Assembly (NCBI GenBank): GCA_003507475.1 | Contig: DNVQ01000047.1 | Span: 10,963 to 17,645 of the forward strand | Reading direction: 5' to 3' | DNA length: 6,683 nucleotides | Source: Candidatus Moraniibacteriota bacterium | GTDB lineage: Bacteria > Patescibacteriota > Minisyncoccia > Moranbacterales > UBA9337 | Shown here: piece after piece, positions 1 through 5,532 of the stretch | Layout of the letters: every line of letters starts with the position of its first letter | How positions within the stretch are numbered: the stretch's first letter is position 1 | Translations under genes and position numbers: made by a program | The notes under the pieces: model-generated | Seen by the model: the letters and a program-made list of their open reading frames with translations, nothing else | Told to the model about the DNA's origin: nothing | Database searches by the model: none

Positions 1-62
1 GAGTTAACGAATTTATTAAAAAGATCGAGACCTCTCAACTCGTTAACTCGTTAATGCGTTAA
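1..62. repeat. Inverted repeat plus 8-bp tandem repeat at the window edge
   Basis: GAGTTAACGA at 1-10 is the exact reverse complement of TCGTTAACTC at 40-49. Positions 39-62 are three head-to-tail 8-mers: CTCGTTAA, CTCGTTAA and TGCGTTAA. The element is intergenic and may continue beyond the left edge. It could be a terminator remnant of an upstream gene, an iteron-like protein-binding site or an intergenic repeat; no function can be assigned. Confidence 0.5.
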
Positions 63-91
63 TAAGCAATGAAAAATTGTATTTAGAAATA

Positions 92-120
92 TTGACAAAA
101 AGGCAAAAATATGCTAGTAT
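92..120 (+). promoter_or_regulatory. Sigma-70-type promoter of the SPFH operon
   Basis: A perfect -35 hexamer TTGACA (92-97) and a -10 hexamer TAGTAT (115-120) are separated by 17 nt. TG at 112-113 gives an extended -10 (TGCTAGTAT). Transcription would begin near 127, leaving a leader of about 146 nt before the first start codon. This is the best-matching promoter in the window. Confidence 0.8.
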
Positions 121-126
121 TATATG

Positions 127-272
127 TTATCAGATATATTGCCCTCTTAGTGTCCAAAACGGCATTTAGGCCCTAAACACGAGAGAAAAGGCATATTGAT
201 AGCAGGGGCGAAACTAAACTTGAGCCTCTAAAACGGGCTCTTTGACAACAGAATAAAAAAGGAGAAAAAATT
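127..272 (+). promoter_or_regulatory. Long 5' leader with small hairpins and an SD site
   Basis: The leader is GC-richer than the surrounding intergenic DNA. It contains a short palindrome TTTAGGCCCTAAA (165-177) and a possible stem GAGCC (222-226) with GGCTC (236-240). AAAACGG occurs twice, at 156-162 and 230-236. It ends with GGAG (261-264), 8 nt before the ATG at 273. A regulatory role is possible, but I do not recognise a known riboswitch class. The second TTGACA (242-247) lacks a -10 and is not counted as a promoter. Confidence 0.4.
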
Positions 273-1283
273 ATGTTTAGCTGGATAATACTCACAATAG
301 TAATTACATTTTTTCTTATTGCACTTTTTCGCACTATAGTTTTTAAAGTTCCCGATGTTTACATTGGTCTTCCTTCAGATTTTTTTAGAGGACGAATCAA
401 AAGAAAAAAAGAAGAAGGATACGAAATGGGAGATAGATCAAAAAAAAGTGGCATTTATTATTCAATGCCAATTAAATCCCCCTATTCTGAAGGAGTAAAT
501 TTTAAGCCACCGTGGTGGTCTGTTAAAATACTATCGAGAAACACTGAGACTAGAACCATAGAGCCGCGAGAATTTCCAGTTGGAAAAGGCGGAACCGTTA
601 TAGTAAGTGGCGTTATTCAGTATAGGATATCTTCCAGATCAGCCTACCGCTATGAAGAAGTAAATAAAACTGCCATAGAAAAAGGTCTTGATTCTGAGAT
701 TGAACAGATTATTCGTGGAACACTCGTTGATGAAGACGTTGATAGTGCCATAAAAAAAACTTTTGAGATTTCAGATAGTCTTGAAAGATTATGGAAATCA
801 ACCGACATAAGAACAAGGGAAGAAAAGGAGAGATCAGATGAACTCAAAGTGAAAAAAACTGAAAAAGGACTTACCGCAGAAGAAGATCTTGAGCTTTCTC
901 AAATTTGCAACCCTCGTTCTAGGGATTTATTTGGAACACCAGTTACTTATGCCGAGCAGTCTTATGGCATAGAAGTTCTCAAAGCTAAAATTGAAAGAGT
1001 TGATCCCATAAAAGAACTCAAGGATGCTCGTGATGCAAAACAGACAGAGACCTACCAGAAGGAGAGTCAGAGCACAGAGTTTGCGCATTTACTGGAGAAG
1101 GTTACCTTACTAAAAGCTACTCTTCCTAAAATCTCTGATGCAGAAGCATGGGAAGCTATCCAAGTATGGCAACGTCAAACCACTAAAGACATTAAAACAA
1201 TTAAGGTCGAAGGCACGGACTCCTTAACTGGAATTCTGGCTGGACTATTCGCTGGAGGGAAAAAAGATGACAAAAAAGAGTAA
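273..1283 (+). CDS. Membrane-anchored SPFH/band-7 domain protein
   Basis: This 336-residue protein has an N-terminal membrane helix (about residues 4-24) and then an SPFH (stomatin/prohibitin/flotillin) domain to about residue 250. The family signs are a GVIQYRI strand, the stretch LDSEIEQIIRG followed by an acidic segment, and YGIEVLKAKIERVDP near the domain end. A charged, likely coiled-coil segment follows (about 245-285), and the tail is Gly- and Lys-rich. A Lys/Glu-rich stretch near 175-210 looks like an insertion in the domain. SPFH proteins form oligomeric rings or scaffolds at membranes and often work with a partner membrane protein or protease; the partner here may be the overlapping next gene. 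The start has a good SD (GGAG, 8 nt upstream) and lies behind a strong promoter. The specific subfamily and function are not resolved. Confidence 0.8.
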   Translation: MFSWIILTIVITFFLIALFRTIVFKVPDVYIGLPSDFFRGRIKRKKEEGYEMGDRSKKSGIYYSMPIKSPYSEGVNFKPPWWSVKILSRNTETRTIEPREFPVGKGGTVIVSGVIQYRISSRSAYRYEEVNKTAIEKGLDSEIEQIIRGTLVDEDVDSAIKKTFEISDSLERLWKSTDIRTREEKERSDELKVKKTEKGLTAEEDLELSQICNPRSRDLFGTPVTYAEQSYGIEVLKAKIERVDPIKELKDARDAKQTETYQKESQSTEFAHLLEKVTLLKATLPKISDAEAWEAIQVWQRQTTKDIKTIKVEGTDSLTGILAGLFAGGKKDDKKE

Positions 1284-2097
1284 AATTGCTTTTTCTATCG
1301 CATTATTGATAGCGATCGCCACTGCTCTGTATTATTTTTGGGGAGTGTATAGTCCAGAAATAACTACGCCCCAAATAAAAAAACCGCTAATCGCTACAAC
1401 TCATTATGTAATAGCGGCAATTATTCTCATACTTACCATTATCATGTTGGCAATCAGCCATCCAAACTGGTTTCTACCGTCATTAGTTTTTGCCCTATTG
1501 ATTGTAATTACAGTTGTGATTTTTGAAAGTTTTGAAAATATTCCAAAGATAACTTTCCATAAATCAACAACGGCAGAAACCGGAGTGAAATCCAAAACCA
1601 GAGAACCCGCTTCGTCTGAATGGAAAGAAACTGAAAGAATAGTGATTAATTTCTCTAGATTAAAAATGAAGAGATTTAGTCAAAAACTTAACTTTCCGAT
1701 AATTCCGGTTTTCCTAAATAGTAAGTTAGAAACTGGCGATTATCGGATAAAGTTAACTGGCAGTTGGGAGTTTTTTATGTCCAGCGGAAATTGGAGACAA
1801 TTTCCTTGGCAAGGAAGAACTTTGCCCAATAGCTTGCCGGAATACCGCCCAGACAAAGAAAAAGAGTTCTGTGCAGTAATCCTTCTTAATAACGGAGAGG
1901 ATATCACTCCTGTTAGCGATGAAGGGTTTCTCCTTACCTCTACAGGTTCTGTAAGCTTATCACTCAAAATTAATTTATTAATGAGAGCTGATGAATTTTA
2001 CTCTGATCGCATAACTGACAGAGCAAGTAAGCTCACGTTATCCAACTCAGAGAAGGAACCTTTAACAATAATTATTGAAAAAGAGGTGGAGAAATAA
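1267..2097 (+). CDS. Three-helix membrane protein with C-terminal LecA-like (jelly-roll) domain
   Basis: The protein has 276 residues with predicted membrane helices at about 7-26, 47-63 and 69-86, a Ser/Thr/Lys-rich linker (about 98-122) and a beta-rich domain (about 123-276). The pattern of that domain resembles PA-IL (LecA)-like galactose-binding sandwiches: ETGDYRIKLTGSW (155-167), then CAVILLNNGEDITPV (202-216), then STGSVSLSLKIN (225-236). This is a fold-level guess from pattern, not a proven sugar binder. The gene overlaps the SPFH gene by 17 nt in another frame. Its ATG sits 8 nt after GGAGG (1254-1258) inside the upstream gene, so the pair is probably translationally coupled and the products may act together at the membrane. 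It ends with tandem in-frame TAA codons and is followed at once by a terminator. Confidence 0.7.
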   Translation: MTKKSKIAFSIALLIAIATALYYFWGVYSPEITTPQIKKPLIATTHYVIAAIILILTIIMLAISHPNWFLPSLVFALLIVITVVIFESFENIPKITFHKSTTAETGVKSKTREPASSEWKETERIVINFSRLKMKRFSQKLNFPIIPVFLNSKLETGDYRIKLTGSWEFFMSSGNWRQFPWQGRTLPNSLPEYRPDKEKEFCAVILLNNGEDITPVSDEGFLLTSTGSVSLSLKINLLMRADEFYSDRITDRASKLTLSNSEKEPLTIIIEKEVEK

Positions 2098-2098
2098 T

Positions 2099-2133
2099 AA
2101 AGCGGGAGCTCGCAATGCGAGCACCCGCTTTTT
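2099..2133 (+). terminator. Strong rho-independent terminator, possibly bidirectional
   Basis: The stem is AGCGGG (2101-2106) and GCTCGC (2108-2113), a 3-nt AAT loop, then GCGAGC (2117-2122) and CCCGCT (2124-2129), with one A/A mismatch. TTTTT follows at 2129-2133. On the - strand the hairpin is followed by TTTATTATTT, so it may also stop transcription of the convergent Cys-rich gene. Confidence 0.9.
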
Positions 2134-2199
2134 AAATTTAGATTTAAATTGCTATCGTTGTTGGAGGCTATTTATTATATTTCAATAAACTCTCTAATA

Positions 2200-2227
2200 A
2201 ATATTCTATCTAAGTTAGAAGAATATT
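2200..2227 (-). other. Weak AT hairpin after the Cys-rich gene
   Basis: AATATTCT (2200-2207) and AGAATATT (2220-2227) form an exact 8-bp inverted repeat with a 12-nt loop, directly after the stop codon at 2229-2231. It is AT-only apart from one pair and has no U-run, so it is at most an mRNA 3'-end structure. Chance is possible in such AT-rich DNA. Confidence 0.25.
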
Positions 2228-2228
2228 A

Positions 2229-2417
2229 TTAAGATTTTTGCAATAAATAGACCTTGGGACCAACCCAAATCTTTCCCGCGCCTCTACATGCTGAACAGGG
2301 ACCCGTTTCCCCATCTTTATTTTGCTGAGTAATGCCATATGATTTCATACAAGCAGCACAACCACAGGAACCTTTCCCCTTGCAATGTTTGCAACTACTA
2401 ACGGTTGCTTCTTCCAT
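2229..2417 (-). CDS. Small Cys-rich zinc-finger-like protein (DnaJ CxxCxGxG type)
   Basis: This 62-residue protein has seven Cys. CKHCKGKG (9-16) and CSACRGAG (41-48) match the CxxCxGxG knuckle of the DnaJ central zinc domain. A CxCxxC cluster (18-23) lies between them and His11 sits inside the first knuckle. The two CxxC pairs probably bind one zinc, as in DnaJ half-sites and anti-TRAP-like miniproteins, but there is no J domain. The start is well supported: GGAGG (complement of 2425-2429) lies 7 nt before the ATG. It converges on the SPFH operon and shares the terminator region. The product is probably cytoplasmic; its partner and role are unknown. Confidence 0.75.
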   Translation of the reverse strand: MEEATVSSCKHCKGKGSCGCAACMKSYGITQQNKDGETGPCSACRGAGKIWVGPKVYLLQKS

Positions 2418-2450
2418 AACAAATCCTCCAAAGTTAAATTTAGGAATTAA

Positions 2451-2465
2451 TCTCTATTATAGAGA
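2451..2465 (-). promoter_or_regulatory. Candidate -10 inside a perfect 15-bp palindrome
   Basis: TCTCTAT, one central T and ATAGAGA form an exact inverted repeat. On the - strand it includes TATAAT (2456-2461), 38 nt upstream of the Cys-rich gene's start. No convincing -35 lies 16-18 nt further upstream. It could be a promoter with an overlapping operator, but short palindromes also arise by chance in AT-rich DNA. Confidence 0.35.
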
Positions 2466-2906
2466 AATTACAATTTATATTATTCTAGAGAAAAAATTAG
2501 AAAAATGCAAGAAATATTGTAAATTATATAATATAACTGCAAAAATATATTTTAATAAAAAATAACAATGATTCAGTAAGCAACAAAAAATATTTCACAA
2601 TTATATTAATAAAAAGTGTAAAAATAAAAAATTTGTATACTCGGGAACTGCATATCATCCAATAAATCCATTTTACTAGTGTTTGATTATTTTATATTAT
2701 TTAAATAATTAATAATACGATGTAAAAAAATAAATTATAAATTCTAAAAAAAAGAATATCCACCTAATACAGTTAGGAAAATAAACTTTTAATTTCTATA
2801 CCCCCTACTTATCTTCTGAAGGCAAAAAGATCTAAAATTTCTTTCATACGGAGAAAAGGAGAAAAAGGACGCAAAATTTTTCATCTCCATGATTTAAGGA
2901 AGATGC
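2466..2906. other. AT-rich gene-free stretch
   Basis: No credible coding region, tRNA or repeat array is visible on either strand; open frames here lack SD sites and have AT-driven composition. Minor items are an inverted repeat CCTAA/TTAGG with a 5-nt loop near 2763-2777 and a purine-rich run with GGAGAAAA twice near 2850-2867. The stretch separates the Cys-rich gene's upstream region from the pilin-array terminator. Confidence 0.6.
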
Positions 2907-2927
2907 AAAAACGAGGCAATGCCTCGT
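2907..2927 (-). terminator. Terminator at the end of the pilin array
   Basis: On the - strand ACGAGGCA, a 1-nt centre and TGCCTCGT form an exact 8-bp inverted repeat (2911-2927), followed by TTTTT (complement of 2907-2911). It lies about 40 nt after the stop codon of gene A. The upstream shoulder reads GTAGAGACGAGGCA, like the palindromic GTAGAGAC-type intergenic repeats I recall from other bacteria, so it may be a repeat element used as a terminator. Confidence 0.75.
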
Positions 2928-2965
2928 CTCTACATAAAGATAAAGTATATATAAAAAATTTATAA

Positions 2966-3592
2966 TTAAAAGAAATTGGCTACTTGCTTGACTAGTACCA
3001 ATGCTCCCAATGCTACCGCAATTCCAATAATCGCCCATTTGGTCATCTTCTTAGCGGTTTCAATTTGTCCTTCATTTCCTGCAGCAGTAAGATAAGCAAT
3101 TCCCGCTGCTACCAGCATAATAATTCCGAGCACCCCTGCAATACTAAGCAAAAAATTAAGCACATTAAGCGCAATCTGAGCAATACTTGGCGCTCCAGTA
3201 AGGGCTGCCTCTCCGGATGGATCTGCCCCCAAGATATCATAAATTTCTCTAAGAAAAGATGGCGCTGCAATTCCAAGTGCCAGTCCAACTACCGCTGCAA
3301 AAATTGCACTTTTGCCTAATTCCATTCGCTTGTCATTGCCAGCTGAGGTCATATATATAAGCGCTCCAATCACGATAAAAACCATCGAAATAACCACAAT
3401 TATTCCTTGCAAATGAACAAGCAAAGCAGCCAGCATACCATCTACAGTTTCATATACTAAAGGATTTTCAAAACAAATTGTATCGGAGCTACCAGTTGGA
3501 CAAGAAGCTAAAGCAAAATTCGAAAAACCAAAAGATAAAAAAACTCCCATCAAACAACTTGCTAATATTTTTTTAAAACCTAAAATTTTCAT
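2966..3592 (-). CDS. Two-unit VirB2/TrbC-like pilin protein (gene A)
   Basis: This 208-residue protein has a signal peptide (cleavage likely after FALA, residue 29), a Cys pair (C31, C40) and two consecutive pilin-like units, each with two membrane helices. Unit 1 spans about 50-120 with loop YMTSAGNDKRMELGKS (80-95). Unit 2 spans about 134-208 with loop YLTAAGNEGQIETAKK (167-182). Unit 2 aligns without gaps to nearly all of protein F (36 of 75 identical), while unit 1 is more diverged. Most members of this family have one unit, so this is an in-gene duplication or fusion. It could be a specialised, cap-like or channel-lining subunit, which is inference. It is the last gene of the array, 21 nt after gene B, with no SD before its ATG, and it ends in Phe-Phe. 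Confidence 0.75.
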   Translation of the reverse strand: MKILGFKKILASCLMGVFLSFGFSNFALASCPTGSSDTICFENPLVYETVDGMLAALLVHLQGIIVVISMVFIVIGALIYMTSAGNDKRMELGKSAIFAAVVGLALGIAAPSFLREIYDILGADPSGEAALTGAPSIAQIALNVLNFLLSIAGVLGIIMLVAAGIAYLTAAGNEGQIETAKKMTKWAIIGIAVALGALVLVKQVANFF

Positions 3593-3613
3593 TTTTATTA
3601 TTAAAATTATTTT

Positions 3614-3997
3614 TTAATCAAGTAAGGTATAAACGGTTTTTAGAATAACAATTCCAATGAGCGCCACTATTACCCCCACAATCGACCATTTCATATTTCT
3701 CTTAGCTGTTTCAATCATATTTTGATCTCCTGCTGCCAGCATATATTGCATTCCAGAAATCACAAAGGCAATAATAGCGATAACTCCAACTATTCTGAGC
3801 ATCCAGTCCATTACATTATAAATAACCGTTTCCACTGGATCAATCCCGCCAGGATCAGGCAATCCAGTCCCGGTTGGGATGCAAACTCCAGATGTGCTAT
3901 CCCAAGTTCCCGCTTCAGGACAGGTAACTGCCAAAACATTTCCCGCAATAAAAAACGAGCCCATAATTAGCAAGAGTATTATTTTTTTATTTTTCAT
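3614..3997 (-). CDS. Two-helix VirB2/TrbC-like pilin (gene B)
   Basis: The precursor has 127 residues with a signal peptide ending near residue 23 (NVLA). The mature N-terminus carries a possible disulfide loop (C26, C39) and then PTGTGLPD, a segment shared with protein C. Helix 1 is about 66-86 and helix 2 about 102-122. They are joined by the family loop YMLAAGDQNMIETAKR (85-100), with Trp104 at the start of helix 2. The architecture fits the small type IV secretion pilins of CPR bacteria (T4SS_pilin / TrbC-VirB2 type), whose mature subunits sit in the membrane and assemble into a filament. Gene C lies 18 nt upstream and A 21 nt downstream, so they are probably one transcript. There is no SD; the leader is AT-rich. 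The exact subunit role is unknown. Confidence 0.8.
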   Translation of the reverse strand: MKNKKIILLLIMGSFFIAGNVLAVTCPEAGTWDSTSGVCIPTGTGLPDPGGIDPVETVIYNVMDWMLRIVGVIAIIAFVISGMQYMLAAGDQNMIETAKRNMKWSIVGVIVALIGIVILKTVYTLLD

Positions 3998-4015
3998 AAA
4001 TTAATCAAAATATAA

Positions 4016-4375
4016 CTAAAAGAAAGAACCTTCCAACATAGAATCAGCTGCTTTAATTATTACATAACCCATAAGAGCTACGATCACGCCAACAATTGAC
4101 CAGGTCATAGCGGTTTTGGCTCTATCTATTTGGTTAGAATCCCCGGCTGCTGTCATATATAATATTCCGGAAATTACAAAACCAATAATTCCAATAACAC
4201 CCACAAGCAACAAGAGCCAGTTCATTATGCTTATTATTATATCAGACAAATCATCAGATTCAGGCAAGCCAGTCCCCGTCGGTACGCCATACTGAGCAAA
4301 AACAAAGAAAGGCATTATTAAAAAAATAATACTTAAAAATTTCATCAATAATATTTTTTTACTCCTCATTAGCAT
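4016..4375 (-). CDS. Two-helix VirB2/TrbC-like pilin (gene C), recent duplicate of D
   Basis: The precursor has 119 residues; the signal peptide probably ends after FVFA (27), giving a mature chain of about 92. VPTGTGLP (31-38) resembles protein B. The rest follows protein D: helix 1 about 52-74, loop YMTAAGDSNQIDRAK (73-87), and helix 2 about 89-109 beginning near a conserved Trp. DNA at 4051-4228 matches 4440-4617 in gene D without gaps (161 of 178 identical), yet only two residues differ. The start is uncertain: ATGs at 4375 and 4369 both leave a usable signal peptide, a third lies at 4345, and none has a well-placed SD. Gene D ends 23 nt upstream. The C-terminus is SFF. Confidence 0.8.
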   Translation of the reverse strand: MLMRSKKILLMKFLSIIFLIMPFFVFAQYGVPTGTGLPESDDLSDIIISIMNWLLLLVGVIGIIGFVISGILYMTAAGDSNQIDRAKTAMTWSIVGVIVALMGYVIIKAADSMLEGSFF

Positions 4376-4398
4376 AATTTTGGTTTTTTAAGACAATC

Positions 4399-4773
4399 CT
4401 AAAAAGTACTAGAATCACCTCCAAGCATAGCATTAACTGCTTTAATTATTACATAGCCCATAAGCGCCACAATCACACCGACGATTGACCAAGTCATAGC
4501 AGTTTTGGCTCTATCTATTTGGTTAGAATCCCCAGCTGCTGTAAGATATAATATTCCGGAAATTACAAAACCGATAATTCCGATAACACCCACAAGTACC
4601 AAAAGCCAGTTCATTATATTAGTAACAATTTGCAAGATACCTCCATCTGGCAAACCTGCATCCCCTGCTTTACTGAGACCATTACTTGTTCCCCCTGTCC
4701 ATTGTCCAAACGCTATGGATGGAAAAATAAGCGCTCCAAAAATCAAACTATACATTATTTTTTTTGTTTTCAT
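4399..4773 (-). CDS. Two-helix VirB2/TrbC-like pilin (gene D)
   Basis: From the ATG at 4773 this is a 124-residue precursor with a signal peptide ending near residue 23 (IAFG, then Gln). A Gly/Ser-rich mature N-terminus and AGLPDGG precede helix 1. The loop YLTAAGDSNQIDRAK is identical to that of C except Leu for Met, and helix 2 follows. The C-terminus is AMLGGDSSTF. A TTG at 4782 could add three residues, but neither start has an SD and ATG is preferred. Upstream is a 172-nt gap with a 9-bp inverted repeat, so D may head a D-C-B-A transcript or be read through from E. It is a likely filament subunit; whether C and D are interchangeable or have different roles cannot be told. Confidence 0.8.
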   Translation of the reverse strand: MKTKKIMYSLIFGALIFPSIAFGQWTGGTSNGLSKAGDAGLPDGGILQIVTNIMNWLLVLVGVIGIIGFVISGILYLTAAGDSNQIDRAKTAMTWSIVGVIVALMGYVIIKAVNAMLGGDSSTF

Positions 4774-4783
4774 TTTTTTCAAG

Positions 4784-4824
4784 AGGGGTTATTTTAAAAA
4801 ATTAAATCGATTAAGATAACCCCT
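4784..4824. repeat. 9-bp inverted repeat upstream of gene D
   Basis: AGGGGTTAT (4784-4792) and ATAACCCCT (4816-4824) are exact inverted copies around a 23-nt AT-rich centre that contains ATCGAT. It lies 11-51 nt upstream of gene D's ATG, so it would fold in the 5' leader or act as an operator. No U-run follows on the - strand, so it is not a terminator of gene E. Confidence 0.5.
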
Positions 4825-4911
4825 AAAAAATTTATAATATAAGACATTATTTTTCGAAAAGCCACAAGTTATATTTGCCGTAAATTATAAATAATTCATT
4901 CAATATAAACT

Positions 4912-4940
4912 CGTCCGTCGTAGCTTTAGCGAAGACCGGA
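4912..4940. repeat. Short palindromic intergenic repeat after gene E
   Basis: TCCGTC (4914-4919) can pair with GACCGGA (4934-4940) if one C is bulged. Between them GTAGCTTTAGCG holds a small GCT/AGC stem. It begins 5 nt after gene E's stop codon and is much GC-richer than its surroundings. I recall similar CGTCCGTCGTAGC-type palindromes being dispersed in CPR genomes, but this was not checked. It may act as an mRNA 3'-end stabiliser or weak terminator. Confidence 0.5.
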
Positions 4941-4945
4941 TTAAA

Positions 4946-5299
4946 CTAGAATTCAGATGATTGTCCTCCCAACATTGAGTCAGCAGCTTTAATAATCACT
5001 ACTCCTAAAAGAGCCACTATTACTCCCACTATTGACCAAGTCATCGCTTTTTTAGCTGTTCCAATCCTATCTTCATCACCGGCAGAGGTAAGATAAAGAA
5101 TTCCAGCAATAGCAAATCCTATCACTCCCAAAAATCCTACCATTCCCAAAATCCAAGACATGAATTTCTTTACAATGTCAGTAATACTTCCTCCTGGTAA
5201 AGTTGTGTCAGCTGGCGGGGCATAAGCCAATAATAAAGCTGGAGCAAATAATCCCAAAGCAGCAATTGAATAAATTATTTTTTTTATTTTTATTTTCAT
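4946..5299 (-). CDS. Two-helix VirB2/TrbC-like pilin (gene E), with a strong SD
   Basis: This is a 117-residue precursor from the ATG at 5299. The signal peptide has a Lys-rich start and ends near residue 25-27 (LLAYA). The short mature N-terminus has TTLPGGS. Helix 1 is followed by the loop YLTSAGDEDRIGTAKK, then helix 2 with its Trp and a GGQSSEF tail. It belongs to the same subgroup as C and D (AMTWSIVGVIVAL shared). A longer frame opens at a TTG at 5317, but that would translate through the ribosome-binding site and is rejected. It is the only pilin gene in the window with a canonical SD, so it may be the most highly translated one; calling it the major pilin is inference. Confidence 0.85.
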   Translation of the reverse strand: MKIKIKKIIYSIAALGLFAPALLLAYAPPADTTLPGGSITDIVKKFMSWILGMVGFLGVIGFAIAGILYLTSAGDEDRIGTAKKAMTWSIVGVIVALLGVVIIKAADSMLGGQSSEF

Positions 5300-5304
5300 A
5301 AGCT

Positions 5305-5314
5305 CACCTCCTTT
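5305..5314 (-). promoter_or_regulatory. Canonical Shine-Dalgarno site of gene E
   Basis: The - strand reads AAAGGAGGTG, with GGAGG (complement of 5307-5311) 7 nt before the ATG at 5297-5299. This decides the start of gene E. The other five pilin-type genes lack any such site. Confidence 0.9.
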
Positions 5315-5348
5315 CAATTTTAATTTTTTATTTTTAACTTTATTTTTT

Positions 5349-5472
5349 GTCTCTGCGAGTAAATTTTGTACTCGGAATTTACGTGGCAGTCCAGTTCATT
5401 AAAACACATTTAAATCAGATATGTTTCTAGATTGCCACGAATAATTTGAGTACAAATTATTCTCGCAAAGAC
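5349..5472. repeat. Nested REP-like inverted-repeat pair between genes F and E
   Basis: Two 43-nt arms (5349-5391 and 5430-5472) are inverted copies of each other with 33 of 43 matching positions and a 38-nt spacer. Each arm also folds on itself between conserved ends (GCGAG and CGTGGCA). Arm 1 pairs GTAAATT with AATTTAC; arm 2 pairs GAATAATTTG with CAAATTATTC. Three stem pairs are swapped between arms in a compensatory way. The ends resemble the TTGCGAG...CGTGGCAATC palindromes I recall as dispersed REP-type elements in many bacteria. It may be mobilised by a transposase acting elsewhere, or may shape the F-E mRNA. Confidence 0.75.
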
Positions 5473-5532
5473 GGATCTCATTTTATTCTGTGAGGGATTA
5501 ACGATAAATTAATGTTATTTTTATATTATTTT

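Noticed and set aside
242..247. Second TTGACA as a promoter for the SPFH gene
   Set aside because: There is no -10 at the right distance; the position is occupied by A-rich DNA and the SD.
2332..2565. A 77-codon + strand frame across the start of the Cys-rich gene
   Set aside because: It is antisense to a gene with clear zinc knuckles and a good SD, has no SD of its own, and its second half is AT-driven low complexity.
2844..3038. A 64-codon - strand frame over the end of gene A and the terminator
   Set aside because: It reads through the terminator hairpin and overlaps the pilin unit in another frame; no motif or SD supports it.
5300..5317. TTG start at 5317 for gene E
   Set aside because: It would translate through the AAAGGAGGTG ribosome-binding site, which is ideally spaced for the ATG at 5299; the signal peptide also begins properly at that ATG.
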